Origin: Gammaproteobacteria bacterium
Lineage (GTDB): Bacteria; Pseudomonadota; Gammaproteobacteria; Steroidobacterales; Steroidobacteraceae
Reading direction: 5' to 3'
Length of the DNA stretch: 64,000 nt
Assembly: GCA_003164785.1 (NCBI GenBank)
Contig: PLUE01000039.1
Coordinates: 62,140 to 126,139, forward strand
The notes beneath the pieces are model-generated. The model was given only the letters and a program-made list of their open reading frames with translations, did no database searches and was not told the DNA's origin. Position numbers and translations under genes: made by a program. Positions 35,414 to 44,282 of this stretch are shown here, piece by piece (positions within the stretch are counted from its first letter, which is position 1; the number at the start of each line of letters is the position of its first letter).

Positions 35414-36835
35414 TTGAACCAACCTCCGACCCAATTCCCGCATTTAACGATCCCTCGTTCCGAGCATCCGATTTCGCGTGCGCAGATATCGCCAAACGCC
35501 CTGAAGGTGCTGTACCGGCTGAAAGAAGCTGGTTTTCAAGCGTTTTTGGTGGGCGGCGCGGTGCGCGACCTGATGCTGGGAATCAGGCCGAAGGACTTCG
35601 ACGTCGCCACCAATGCGTTGCCCGACGAGGTGCGACACATATTTCGCAACTGCCGGCTCATCGGCCGCCGGTTTCGACTCGCGCACGTCCATTTCGGTCA
35701 GGAAATCATCGAAGTGGCCACTTTTCGCGCGGCGGCAGCCCCGGAGCGGGAGGACGCGGAAGATGCCGAGGAGGGCGAGGGCGTCGAGCCCGGCGATCCA
35801 GTGGACCTGCCGGCCGCGGCACCCTTCGAATCCGAGCATCGGGCGTTCGACAACACCGGACGCATCCTGCGGGACAATATCTACGGCTCCATCGAAGAGG
35901 ATGTTTGGCGTCGCGATTTCGCGGCGAACGGCCTCTACTACAACATCGAGGATTTCTCGATCTGGGATTTCGTCGACGGGGTGAGCGACGTCCGGGCGCG
36001 GCGCTTGAAGCTGATCGGCGACCCGGAAACCCGGTACCGGGAGGATCCGGTGCGCATGCTGCGGGCCGTACGGTTCGCCGCCAAGCTGGATTTCACGTTC
36101 GAAGAGAACACCGAGCGTCCGATTCGCCAGCTGGCCTATCTGCTGGATGGAGTCCCACCGGCACGTCTGTTCGATGAGTGCCTGAAACTGTTCCTGTCCG
36201 GGTCGGGCGCCAAGTCGTTCCGGCTCCTGCGGCATTTCGGTCTGTTCGAGCATTTGTTCCCGATGTCGGCGGCCGCCTTCAGGCTGGCGCCGTACGCGTA
36301 CGCCGAGGAAATGCTCGAGGCGGGCCTCAAGAATACCGACGAGCGAATTGCGGCGGACAAGCCCGTCACACCCACCTTCCTATTCGCCATCCTGCTGTGG
36401 GGGGCGGTATTGCGGGAGATGAACGAACAGGATGCGGGACCGGCCCCGGATCTTGCGCAGCTGATGCAGGCCTGCGACACGGTTCTGCGAGCGCAGCAAT
36501 CTCGCGTCGCCATTCCGCGGCGCTTTGCGGTGCCGATGCGCGAGCTTCTGATGCTGCAGCCTCGCTTCAACCGGCGCAGCGGCGTCAAGTCGCTGAGTCT
36601 GTTGCAGCATCCGCGGTTCCGCGCGGCCTATGATTTTCTGCTGCTGCGAGCGGAAGTCGGAGTCGCCGATCCTGAACTCGCGAAGTGGTGGACCGACGTG
36701 CAGCTCCTGCCGCAGGAGGAGCGCGTGGCATTGGTCCAGGCACGTCCGCCCGACGCACCGATGCACGAAGGCACGGCCCCCGTGCCGGCAAAGCGGCGCC
36801 GTCGGCGACGGCGCGGCGGAGCGGCGCGCGGTTAA
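35414..36835 (+). CDS. pcnB: Poly(A) polymerase I
   Basis: 473 aa from TTG 35414. Upstream in-frame starts fall inside or antisense to tRNA-Glu, and the N-terminus from TTG leads directly into IPRSEHPISRAQISPNALKVLYRL, close to E. coli PcnB. The class II nucleotidyltransferase motif LVGGAVRDL and catalytic DFDV pair are intact; LRDNIYGSIEEDVWRRDF follows. Adds 3' A tails that mark RNA for decay. Two features are unusual: an acidic insertion at about 108-128 (many Glu/Asp) and an Arg-rich C-terminus. Probably in one operon with folK (4-base gap). Confidence 0.95.
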   Translation: MNQPPTQFPHLTIPRSEHPISRAQISPNALKVLYRLKEAGFQAFLVGGAVRDLMLGIRPKDFDVATNALPDEVRHIFRNCRLIGRRFRLAHVHFGQEIIEVATFRAAAAPEREDAEDAEEGEGVEPGDPVDLPAAAPFESEHRAFDNTGRILRDNIYGSIEEDVWRRDFAANGLYYNIEDFSIWDFVDGVSDVRARRLKLIGDPETRYREDPVRMLRAVRFAAKLDFTFEENTERPIRQLAYLLDGVPPARLFDECLKLFLSGSGAKSFRLLRHFGLFEHLFPMSAAAFRLAPYAYAEEMLEAGLKNTDERIAADKPVTPTFLFAILLWGAVLREMNEQDAGPAPDLAQLMQACDTVLRAQQSRVAIPRRFAVPMRELLMLQPRFNRRSGVKSLSLLQHPRFRAAYDFLLLRAEVGVADPELAKWWTDVQLLPQEERVALVQARPPDAPMHEGTAPVPAKRRRRRRRGGAARG

Positions 36836-36839
36836 CCCG

Positions 36840-37352
36840 GTGCGAGCGCTGTGGCGCCCGGCCTATGTCGGCGTGGGCGGCAATCTCGAGCAGCCCCGCG
36901 AACGGGTGGTCGAGGCCATTGGCCGTGTTTCCCGGTTGCCCGACACACGTGTCGAGCTGCGCTCGCGGCTCTACCTCACGCATCCGATGGGGCCCCAGGA
37001 TCAGCCGGATTTCGTGAATGCCGTCGTCGGGCTGCTGACGCGCATGGGCCCGCGGGAGCTGCTCGAGGCGCTGCTCGGCATCGAGCGCAGCATGGGCCGC
37101 GATCGCCAGGAGCGGTGGGGCCCGCGCATCATCGATCTGGATCTGATTTGGATGGTCGGTGAGGTGATCGACGAGCCGGGGCTGACGCTGCCGCATCCCG
37201 GCGTGTCTGAGCGCAACTTCGTCCTGTATCCTCTTTGCGATATAGCCCCGCAGCTGATGATCCCGGGACACGGCAAGGTCGTGGACCTCAGGGCGCGCGT
37301 GCACGGGGATGGGATTTCGGTTCTGGAGACATTCGAAGAGTCCGCATGGTGA
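36840..37352 (+). CDS. folK: 2-amino-4-hydroxy-6-hydroxymethyldihydropteridine pyrophosphokinase
   Basis: 170 aa from GTG 36840. Opens YVGVGGNLEQPRERVVEAI; the catalytic block reads DQPDFVNAVV then MGRDRQERWGPRIIDLDLIW with the paired aspartates, and PHPGVSERNFVLYPL closes it. Makes the diphosphorylated pterin for folate synthesis. Follows pcnB by 4 bases and overlaps the kinase gene by 7. Confidence 0.95.
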   Translation: MRALWRPAYVGVGGNLEQPRERVVEAIGRVSRLPDTRVELRSRLYLTHPMGPQDQPDFVNAVVGLLTRMGPRELLEALLGIERSMGRDRQERWGPRIIDLDLIWMVGEVIDEPGLTLPHPGVSERNFVLYPLCDIAPQLMIPGHGKVVDLRARVHGDGISVLETFEESAW

Positions 37353-38011
37353 GCGCAATTCCGCACAAATTCATCGTCATCGAGGGCCCCATCGGAGTGG
37401 GCAAGACCAGCCTCGCGCGGCGTCTCGCACAATCCTTGAGTGGTCAGCTCGTCTTGGAGCAGGCGGACGAGAATCCGTTCCTGGAGCGTTTCTACAAGAA
37501 TCCCCGCGCGGCGGCATTTCAAACCCAGTTGTTCTTCTTGTTCCAGCGTGCCCGGCAATTGGAGGATGTGCGCCAGGAAGATCTGTTCGGACCGGTTCGG
37601 GTCGCGGATTACCTGTTGGAAAAGGATCGTCTGTTCGCGCGCGTCACGCTCGATGATGCGGAATACGGACTGTACGAACGCGTCTATGAGCGCGTCGTCG
37701 TCGACGCGCCGAAGCCCGATCTGGTCGTCTACCTGCAGGCGCCGGTCGATGTGCTGGTGGATCGCATCGCCAAACGCGGCATCCGCTACGAACAGCACAT
37801 GGAGCGCGGTTATCTGGAGAGGCTGACCCAGGCGTATGCAAGGTTTTTCCACGGCTACGATGCGGCGCCGTTGCTCATCGTCAACTCGGCCGCCATCGAT
37901 CCGGTGAACAACGACAGGGACTACGACCTGTTGTACTCCGAGATCGTCAAGACGCGACGTGGCCGGCATTTCTTCAATCCGACGGGTAGTAGTCTTTTGC
38001 CGGCCACCTAA
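37346..38011 (+). CDS. Deoxynucleoside kinase (dAK/dGK family)
   Basis: 221 aa from ATG 37346. P-loop GPIGVGKTS at about 14-22, then LVLEQADENPFLERFYKNPRAAAFQTQLFFLFQR, the substrate-binding block of bacterial deoxyadenosine/deoxyguanosine kinases, and the DRIAKRGIRYEQ lid with catalytic Arg. Phosphorylates salvaged deoxynucleosides. The pcnB-folK-dNK order recurs in gammaproteobacteria where panBC often follow; here queG follows on the opposite strand. Confidence 0.9.
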   Translation: MVSAIPHKFIVIEGPIGVGKTSLARRLAQSLSGQLVLEQADENPFLERFYKNPRAAAFQTQLFFLFQRARQLEDVRQEDLFGPVRVADYLLEKDRLFARVTLDDAEYGLYERVYERVVVDAPKPDLVVYLQAPVDVLVDRIAKRGIRYEQHMERGYLERLTQAYARFFHGYDAAPLLIVNSAAIDPVNNDRDYDLLYSEIVKTRRGRHFFNPTGSSLLPAT

Positions 38012-38017
38012 CGCAAT

Positions 38018-39115
38018 TCACGACGATGCAGCGGCCGCGCGATGCCGGTGTTCGGCCAGTGCCCATGCGACATGCTCGCGCACCAGCTCTGAGGATGCGC
38101 CTGCCCGCGCCTGCAGCGCCGCCACGATCTGCGGTGACGTCGGCGCGTTGCCGAGCGCCACCGCCACGTTGCGCAGCCATCGCTCGTAGCCGATGCGGCT
38201 GATCGCGCTGCCCCGGGTTTTGTCGGCGAACTCGGCTTCACTCCACGCGAAAACGGTCACGAGTTGGCTGCGATCGAGGCCATGACGCACGGCGAAGTCC
38301 TGCTCGAGGGTCGGGCGGGCGAATTTGTTCCACGGACAGACCAGCTGACAGTCGTCGCAGCCGTAGATCCGATTGCCGATGGCGCGCCGGAACTCGACGG
38401 GGATGGAGTCTTTCAATTCGATGGTCAGATAGGAGATGCAGCGCCGCGCGTCCAGCCGGTACGGTGCGACGATGGCGCCGGTGGGGCAGGCGGGAATGCA
38501 GGCGCTGCAGGTCCCGCAATGTGCGGTGCTCGCCTCGTCCGGTGGCAGCGGGATATCCAGGTAGATCTCGCCGAGAAAGAAATAAGATCCCGCCTTCGCG
38601 TCGATCAGATTCGTATGTTTGCCGATCCAGCCCAGGCCGGCGTTGCGCGCGAGCGCCTTCTCGAGCACGGGGGCGCTGTCGGCGAACGCCCGATAGCCGA
38701 AGGCCCCAACGGCGCCGGCGATCCGGTCGCAGAGCGTCTGCAGGCGGTTGCGCATGAGCTTGTGGTAATCGCGGCCGAGCGCGTAGCGGGAGACATAGGC
38801 CAGGTTGCCGTCCTCGAGGACGCTGGTCGCGTCGGCCGCGGCGTGCGGCCAATAGTCCATCCTCACGCTGATGCAACTGACGGTACCCGGCAGGAGTTCG
38901 GCCGGCCGTGACCGCTTGGTGCCGTGGCGGGCCATGTACTCCATGTCGCCGTTGAAGCCGGCGACCAGCCAGTCACGAAAATGCGCTTCGTCGCCCGCCA
39001 GGTCGATGTTCGCCACCCCGATGCGAGCGAACCCCAGTTCAGCGGCCCAGACGCGGATGTCGTCGACCCGGATGGTTCGCAGCGACGCGGCCGCGCGGGC
39101 GTCGTCCTCAAACAT
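38018..39115 (-). CDS. queG: Epoxyqueuosine reductase
   Basis: 365 aa from ATG 39115; the longer frame to 39271 is rejected because it crosses the tsaE start. Cobalamin-dependent tRNA-modifying enzyme, last step of queuosine synthesis. Two 4Fe-4S clusters are encoded by CGTCSACIPACPTGAI and CDDCQLVCPWNK; the LGWIGKHTNLI and SYFFLGEIYL blocks contact cobalamin. The C-terminal HEAT-like part is present. It converges on the dNK gene (6-base gap) and diverges from tsaE. Confidence 0.95.
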   Translation of the reverse strand: MFEDDARAAASLRTIRVDDIRVWAAELGFARIGVANIDLAGDEAHFRDWLVAGFNGDMEYMARHGTKRSRPAELLPGTVSCISVRMDYWPHAAADATSVLEDGNLAYVSRYALGRDYHKLMRNRLQTLCDRIAGAVGAFGYRAFADSAPVLEKALARNAGLGWIGKHTNLIDAKAGSYFFLGEIYLDIPLPPDEASTAHCGTCSACIPACPTGAIVAPYRLDARRCISYLTIELKDSIPVEFRRAIGNRIYGCDDCQLVCPWNKFARPTLEQDFAVRHGLDRSQLVTVFAWSEAEFADKTRGSAISRIGYERWLRNVAVALGNAPTSPQIVAALQARAGASSELVREHVAWALAEHRHRAAAASS

Positions 39116-39123
39116 GGCGCCGG

Positions 39124-39129
39124 TATACT
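39124..39129 (+). promoter_or_regulatory. Candidate -10 (TATACT) for tsaE
   Basis: TATACT, one mismatch from consensus, in the 55-base queG/tsaE gap and 42 bases before the tsaE ATG. No clear -35, so weak evidence. Confidence 0.3.
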
Positions 39130-39170
39130 CGCGGGTAACGCCGTCCATCGGTGCGCAGGGTGACGGCTTC

Positions 39171-39701
39171 ATGTCCGACTCGCAAATTGATCTCCTACTG
39201 GCCGATTCGAGCGCAACCGAGGCGCTGGGCGTTGCGCTTGCGCGGGCTTTTCGGGGCGCGAACACGGGCAATGCCGGCGAAGGCAGCGCCGTATTCTATC
39301 TCCACGGTGACCTGGGAGCGGGAAAGACCACCTGCGTGCGCAGCTTGCTGCGCGAGTTGGGCGTGGAGGGGCCCATCCGCAGTCCCACCTACACCCTGGT
39401 CGAGGTCTATCCGCTGCCCGACATCACCTGTGTGCATGTGGACCTCTACCGCGTTCAGGGACCCCTCGAAGTCGAGGAACTCGGGCTGCGCGATTATTTT
39501 GCGGGGAAGTGCCTGTTGCTGGTGGAGTGGCCCGAACGCGGGGGCGCGGCGCTGCCGCGCGCTGACGTCGACATGACACTGACCTATGCCGACGATTCCC
39601 GGCAGTGTCGGTTGAGCGGGGAGTCGACGGCAGGCAAAAATTGGCTGTCCGACCTAGTGCATGACAGCAGCTTCACCTCCTATGTCTCTAATTTAACTTG
39701 A
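39171..39701 (+). CDS. tsaE: tRNA threonylcarbamoyladenosine biosynthesis ATPase TsaE
   Basis: 176 aa from ATG 39171. P-loop GDLGAGKTT, then RSPTYTLVEVY and VHVDLYR, and LLVEWPERG, all hallmark TsaE blocks. ATPase of the TsaBDE complex making t6A37 on ANN-decoding tRNAs. First of the tsaE-amidase-mutL-miaA-hfq-hflX-hflKC-purA row. The last 30 residues beyond LSG are less conserved. Confidence 0.95.
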   Translation: MSDSQIDLLLADSSATEALGVALARAFRGANTGNAGEGSAVFYLHGDLGAGKTTCVRSLLRELGVEGPIRSPTYTLVEVYPLPDITCVHVDLYRVQGPLEVEELGLRDYFAGKCLLLVEWPERGGAALPRADVDMTLTYADDSRQCRLSGESTAGKNWLSDLVHDSSFTSYVSNLT

Positions 39702-39735
39702 ATTTAGGTTAGGTCAGGCGTTAACTTGTTGGCCA

Positions 39736-41043
39736 ATGACCACTCGAGCGTATTTCCTGTGCCTGTTGGCGTTGCTCGCCGTCGCCGCGAACGTGCCGGT
39801 GCGGGCGGCTCGAGCCCACAAGGCGACCAACGGTGTGGCCGTCCGCACGTCCGGGGTCGACATCCGCGCCGTCCGGCTGTGGGCGGGTCCGGATAACACG
39901 CGGGTGGTGCTCGATTTGTCGGGCAGCGCGCAGCACAGCCTCACCATCCTCAAGAATCCGGACCGTGTCGTTCTCGATGTCGCGGGCGCCGAGCTGTCGA
40001 GCGGTGCGCGGGCGATTCCTGTGGCGGGTGTCGTCCGGCAGGTTCGCATGGCCAGGCGGCCGAGCGGCGAGATGCGCTTCGTGTTCGATTTGGCGCATCC
40101 GGTTCGTGCGAAGAGCTTTTTGACCCGTCCCAACGAGCACTACGGCTATCGCTTGGTCATCGACCTGGGCGGCGGCGGCGAGGGTGCCGGGGTGGGGAAC
40201 GCGATCGTCGCGGAAACGCCGGTGAGGGTCGAGCACGCACGGCCGGAGGCGCGCGATCTCATCATCGCCATCGATGCGGGGCATGGCGGAGAAGATCCGG
40301 GCGCGATCGGCAAGAACGGCACGCGCGAAAAGGACGTGGTGCTGGCGATCGCCCGATCCTTGGCGCAACAGGTCAACGCGGAGCCCGGGATGCGGGCGAT
40401 GCTGACCCGCGACGGCGATTATTTCGTGCCGTTGCGCGATCGCATGCGCCGCGCCCGGGCGCAGCAGGCCGACTTGTTCGTGTCGATCCATGCCGATTCG
40501 ATTTCCGATCGCACGGTCGATGGTTCGTCGGTTTACATCCTCTCGCAGCGTGGTGCCACCAACGAGGCGTCGCGCTGGTTGGCGGAGCGTGAGAATGCGT
40601 CCGATTTGATCGGGGGCGTCTCGCTGGACGACAAGGGCGACGTGCTGGCGTCGGTGCTCCTGGATCTGTCGCAGTCGGCCGCGCTGACCGCCAGTCAAGC
40701 CGCCGCCGAGCAGGTGCTGCATCATTTGAACCAGGTGGGCGAGATCCGCAAGCCGCTGGTGCAGCAGGCGGGCTTCATGGTTCTGAAATCGCCGGACATC
40801 CCCTCCATGCTGGTGGAGACCGCCTACATCTCGAATCCCCAGGAAGAGCAGCGTCTGCGTGGCGCCGCCCACCAGGCCAAGCTGGCCAGCGCCATCCACC
40901 AAGGCGTGCGTGCGTACTTCTATTCCGATCCGCCGGCCGGTACGCGTATCGCCCAGATGGCGGAACCCGCCCGGCCGGTCTCCCCGCCGCCGGTCGTGGC
41001 GCGGCCGGCGTTGGCGAACTCGGCGGGCGACGCGGGCGAATAA
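39736..41043 (+). CDS. amiC: N-acetylmuramoyl-L-alanine amidase (AmiC/AmiB type)
   Basis: 435 aa. Residues 1-25 form a signal peptide (CLLALLAVAANVPVRA). An AMIN domain (about 35-150) for envelope targeting precedes an Amidase_3 zinc domain with DAGHGGEDPGAIG, the second zinc His in SIHADSI and a late ETAYISNPQEE containing the catalytic Glu. Cleaves stem peptides from septal peptidoglycan. An inhibitory helix-like insertion is probably within 270-330. No LysM domain is visible, so amiC-like rather than AmiB. Confidence 0.93.
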   Translation: MTTRAYFLCLLALLAVAANVPVRAARAHKATNGVAVRTSGVDIRAVRLWAGPDNTRVVLDLSGSAQHSLTILKNPDRVVLDVAGAELSSGARAIPVAGVVRQVRMARRPSGEMRFVFDLAHPVRAKSFLTRPNEHYGYRLVIDLGGGGEGAGVGNAIVAETPVRVEHARPEARDLIIAIDAGHGGEDPGAIGKNGTREKDVVLAIARSLAQQVNAEPGMRAMLTRDGDYFVPLRDRMRRARAQQADLFVSIHADSISDRTVDGSSVYILSQRGATNEASRWLAERENASDLIGGVSLDDKGDVLASVLLDLSQSAALTASQAAAEQVLHHLNQVGEIRKPLVQQAGFMVLKSPDIPSMLVETAYISNPQEEQRLRGAAHQAKLASAIHQGVRAYFYSDPPAGTRIAQMAEPARPVSPPPVVARPALANSAGDAGE

Positions 41044-41070
41044 CGGCACCGGCGGCCGCGCTGTGCGAAA

Positions 41071-42918
41071 ATGCGGACACGCGAAGCAGAGGTGCCGGTG
41101 TCCATTCAAGTCTTACCCGATGAGCTCATCAATCAGATCGCTGCCGGCGAGGTCATCGAACGTCCGGCCTCCGTGGTCAAGGAGCTGGTCGAGAACTCCC
41201 TGGACGCCGGTGCGCGGCGCATCGATGTCGAACTGGAGCGGGGCGGCTGCGGCCTGATCCGGATCCGTGACGATGGCGTGGGCATTCAGCCCCACGAGAT
41301 CGGCACCGCGCTCGCGCGGCACGCCACCAGCAAAATCGCCTCCCTCGATGATCTCGAGAACATTGCGACGCTGGGATTTCGCGGGGAAGCACTGCCGAGC
41401 ATCGCCTCGGTGTCGCGGCTGTCCTTGACGTCGCGATCGGCCGGGGCCGCGCATGCGTGGGCCGTGGACGCACGCGATGGCGCGCTGACTGCACCGACAC
41501 CCGCCTCGCACCCGCCCGGCACCAGCGTCGAAGTGCGGGATCTGTTTTTCAACGTGCCCGCCCGGCGCAAATTCATGCGCACCGAGGCCACCGAATTTCA
41601 GCATGTGGTGCGGATGCTGGAGCGCCTGGCCTTGTCGCGCTTCGACGTCGGCTTCACGCTGGCGCACAACGGCAAGGATGTGTGGACCCTGCCCGCCGCC
41701 CATTCGGCTGCAGAGCGGTTGGCGCGAGTGGCGAAGGTGTGCGGCGACGACTTTGCCGCCCACGTGATCGAATTGCATCACGAGACGCAAAGCCTGCGTC
41801 TGACGGGATGGCTGGCGCTGCCCACTTTCTCGCGCAGTCAGTCCGACCTGCAGTTCGCGTTTCTGAACGGTCGGTTCGTGCGCGACAAGCTGGTGGCGGG
41901 CGCGACGCGCCTGGCCTACCAGGACGTCCTCTTCAATGGCCGGTTTGCCGCCTACTTGTTGTATCTCGAGCTCGACCCCGCGATGGTCGACGTCAATGCG
42001 CACCCCCAGAAGCTGGAAGTACGGTTTCGCGACTCCCGTCAGATCCATGATTTTCTGTTTCGCACCGTGGAGCGCGCCCTGGCCGGAACCCGTCCGACAT
42101 CCGAGTCCCCGGGCAGTGCGCCCACCAACTGGCTCACGGGCAGCGCGACGTTCACACACCTCGCCGCGCCCACCCAGGCGCGCTTCGTGCTGCCCGAGGC
42201 GAGGCCGCACCCGGGCGCCGACGCCTATCGTGGCTTTCTGGAATCGGCACCCGCCGCGGGCGCCATGGTGGCCGACGACCCGATCACCGCGTTGGAGGAT
42301 GCGACGGGAGCCCTTGCGCCGGGCGCCGCGACGGACGCCGCTCCCTTGGGCTATGCGATCGCGCAGCTGCACGGCGTCTACATCCTCGCGCAGACGGCGG
42401 ATGGCATGGTGCTGGTGGATATGCACGCCGCCCATGAGCGGGTGATGTACGAGGGCATGAAGAAATTATTGACGGGCGAGACGGCGCAGCAGCAGCTGCT
42501 GGTGCCCGAGGTCCTGCACGTGTCCGCCGCTCAGGCGGAGGCCGCCGAGTCCCACGCCGACGAATTTGCGGCCCTGGGCTTCGTGGTCTCGAGACTCTCC
42601 CCGGACCAGCTGGCGCTGCGCGCGGTGCCGAGCCTGCTGGCCTCCCGCGATCCCGGCAGCGTGGTGCGGGACGTGCTTTCCGATCTCGTCGAAACGGGTC
42701 ACTCGCGCCATGTGGAGGAATCCATCAATCATTTGCTGGGCACCATGGCCTGCCACGCCGCCGTGCGCGCCCGACGCAGCTTGAGCCTGCCGGAGATGAA
42801 CGCCTTGCTGCGGGAGATGGAGCGCACCGAGCGGGCCGATCAGTGCAACCACGGACGCCCCACGTGGGTGCGGCTGTCGCTCGGTGACCTCGATCGATTG
42901 TTCATGCGCGGACGGTAG
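41071..42918 (+). CDS. mutL: DNA mismatch repair protein MutL
   Basis: 615 aa. The GHKL ATPase motifs are clear: ELVENSLDAGA, RDDGVGI, and GFRGEALPSIASVSRL. LEVRFRDSRQIHDF ends the N-terminal half; a variable linker (about 340-410) is followed by the dimerisation domain (GYAIAQLHGVYILAQ). The C-terminal domain includes CHAAVRARRSL, but the linker has no DQHAxxE endonuclease motif of the usual form; MDMHAAHERVMYE is close to DxHAAxER. Start ATG 41071 or GTG 41098 (seven and nine codons before IQVLP). One base overlaps miaA. Confidence 0.95.
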   Translation: MRTREAEVPVSIQVLPDELINQIAAGEVIERPASVVKELVENSLDAGARRIDVELERGGCGLIRIRDDGVGIQPHEIGTALARHATSKIASLDDLENIATLGFRGEALPSIASVSRLSLTSRSAGAAHAWAVDARDGALTAPTPASHPPGTSVEVRDLFFNVPARRKFMRTEATEFQHVVRMLERLALSRFDVGFTLAHNGKDVWTLPAAHSAAERLARVAKVCGDDFAAHVIELHHETQSLRLTGWLALPTFSRSQSDLQFAFLNGRFVRDKLVAGATRLAYQDVLFNGRFAAYLLYLELDPAMVDVNAHPQKLEVRFRDSRQIHDFLFRTVERALAGTRPTSESPGSAPTNWLTGSATFTHLAAPTQARFVLPEARPHPGADAYRGFLESAPAAGAMVADDPITALEDATGALAPGAATDAAPLGYAIAQLHGVYILAQTADGMVLVDMHAAHERVMYEGMKKLLTGETAQQQLLVPEVLHVSAAQAEAAESHADEFAALGFVVSRLSPDQLALRAVPSLLASRDPGSVVRDVLSDLVETGHSRHVEESINHLLGTMACHAAVRARRSLSLPEMNALLREMERTERADQCNHGRPTWVRLSLGDLDRLFMRGR

Positions 42919-43892
42919 TGGGGTCCCCGCCGCGCGCGACCGGTGACGGCGTCTGCGCAGACCGCCGCGCCGTGCTGTTGATGGGGCCGACCGGCGCGGG
43001 GAAATCGGCATTGGCCGTGGACCTGGCGCGGCGATTTCCGCTGGAGATCGTGAGTGTCGACTCGGCGCTGGTGTATCGCGGCATGGACATCGGCACCGCG
43101 AAGCCGGATGTGGACACGCGGCGGGCCGTTCCTCACCACTTGATCGATATTCGAGATCCGGTCGAGAGCTACTCGGCCGGCGAATTCGTGCTGGACGCCG
43201 CCGCGGTGATGGAGGACATCTGGAGCCGCGGGCGCCAGCCGTTGTTCGTCGGGGGCACCATGCTCTATTTCCATGCGCTATCGAACGGCATTGCGGAATT
43301 GCCCGAGGGTAATTTGGCGGTTCGAGCTGAAATCGATGCGCGCGCCACTGCGCTAGGCTGGGAACAAGTGCATCGTGAACTGGCAGAGGTGGACCCCGAG
43401 GCGGCGGTGCGCATCCACTGCAACGACTCGCAGCGCATTCAGCGCGCCCTCGAAGTCTTCCGGGTGACGGGTGAGCCCATCTCGCGGTTGCAGAAGTTGC
43501 GTCATTCGGTCCTGGCGGGTGTCGATGTGGTCGAGATCGCCGTTGCGCCGCGGGAGCGCAGCGTCCTACACGCCCGCATCGAAGGCCGCTTCGCCGCGAT
43601 GCTGCGGGCAGGGTTCGTCGATGAAGTCAGGTTGCTGCGCGAAAGAAAAGACCTGGATGCGGAACATCCCTCGATGCGCGCGGTCGGATATCGTCAAGTA
43701 TGGCGATATCTGGCAGGGCATTGCGCGTTGAACGAGGCGGTTGATCAAGCAATTGTGGCGACCCGGCAGCTGGCGAAACGCCAGTTTACGTGGTTGCGGG
43801 CGAGGGAGTACGCCCGATGGGTTGATTCTTCGCAGAATGACGCAATATCGGGGTTAATAATCGCACTTTCGGAGCAGGGAATTTTCGAGTAA
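42918..43892 (+). CDS. miaA: tRNA dimethylallyltransferase
   Basis: 324 aa from GTG 42918, which shares one base with the mutL stop. P-loop GPTGAGKSA, then DSALVYRGMDIGTAKP (an A replaces the usual Q of DSxQVYR), RVIHCNDSQRIQRALEVF and KRQFTWLRA. Isopentenylates A37 of UNN-reading tRNAs. The first 20 residues are probably a short N-terminal extension of low similarity. Confidence 0.95.
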   Translation: MGSPPRATGDGVCADRRAVLLMGPTGAGKSALAVDLARRFPLEIVSVDSALVYRGMDIGTAKPDVDTRRAVPHHLIDIRDPVESYSAGEFVLDAAAVMEDIWSRGRQPLFVGGTMLYFHALSNGIAELPEGNLAVRAEIDARATALGWEQVHRELAEVDPEAAVRIHCNDSQRIQRALEVFRVTGEPISRLQKLRHSVLAGVDVVEIAVAPRERSVLHARIEGRFAAMLRAGFVDEVRLLRERKDLDAEHPSMRAVGYRQVWRYLAGHCALNEAVDQAIVATRQLAKRQFTWLRAREYARWVDSSQNDAISGLIIALSEQGIFE

Positions 43893-43922
43893 TGACAGGT
43901 TTGACCCCCCCCAGTCTCGCTG

Positions 43923-43931
43923 TGCTAGCAT
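43923..43931 (+). promoter_or_regulatory. Candidate extended -10 promoter of hfq
   Basis: TGCTAGCAT, an extended -10, 75 bases before the hfq ATG. A TTGACC hexamer lies at 43901-43906, 19 bases away, a little far for a -35. It would give hfq its own promoter within the row. Confidence 0.4.
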
Positions 43932-44006
43932 TCAAATGGTATGTGCCTTGTGCCACACGGAAGTGACACGGCGATGCAAACGACACTAAAAATAAGGAGC
44001 TCTCCC

Positions 44007-44264
44007 ATGGCCCGTGGCCAGTCCCTGCAGGACCCATTTCTCAATGCCCTGCGCAAAGAACGTGTGCCCGTTTCAATTTATCTTGTAAACGGCATCAAAT
44101 TACAAGGACAGATCGATTCCTTCGATCAGTTCGTCGTCTTGCTCCGAAACAGCGTGAGTCAGATGGTCTACAAACATGCGATTTCCACCGTCGTTCCGGC
44201 GCGAAATGTCCGTCTCCCCACCGGCGAAGATGGCGAAGTGACGGAACCGGCAATCGTCGAATGA
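44007..44264 (+). CDS. hfq: RNA chaperone Hfq
   Basis: 85 aa from ATG 44007, with AAGGAG 7 bases upstream. Sm1 ([29 protein letters not shown]) and Sm2 (YKHAIST) motifs are complete, with the Lys/Gln/His residues of the proximal and distal RNA faces in place. Hexameric ring for sRNA-mRNA pairing. The C-terminal tail is very short (about 12 residues) compared with E. coli (about 30). Followed by hflX after 18 bases. Confidence 0.97.
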   Translation: MARGQSLQDPFLNALRKERVPVSIYLVNGIKLQGQIDSFDQFVVLLRNSVSQMVYKHAISTVVPARNVRLPTGEDGEVTEPAIVE

Positions 44265-44282
44265 CCGGGCGGTTCTCTGCAG

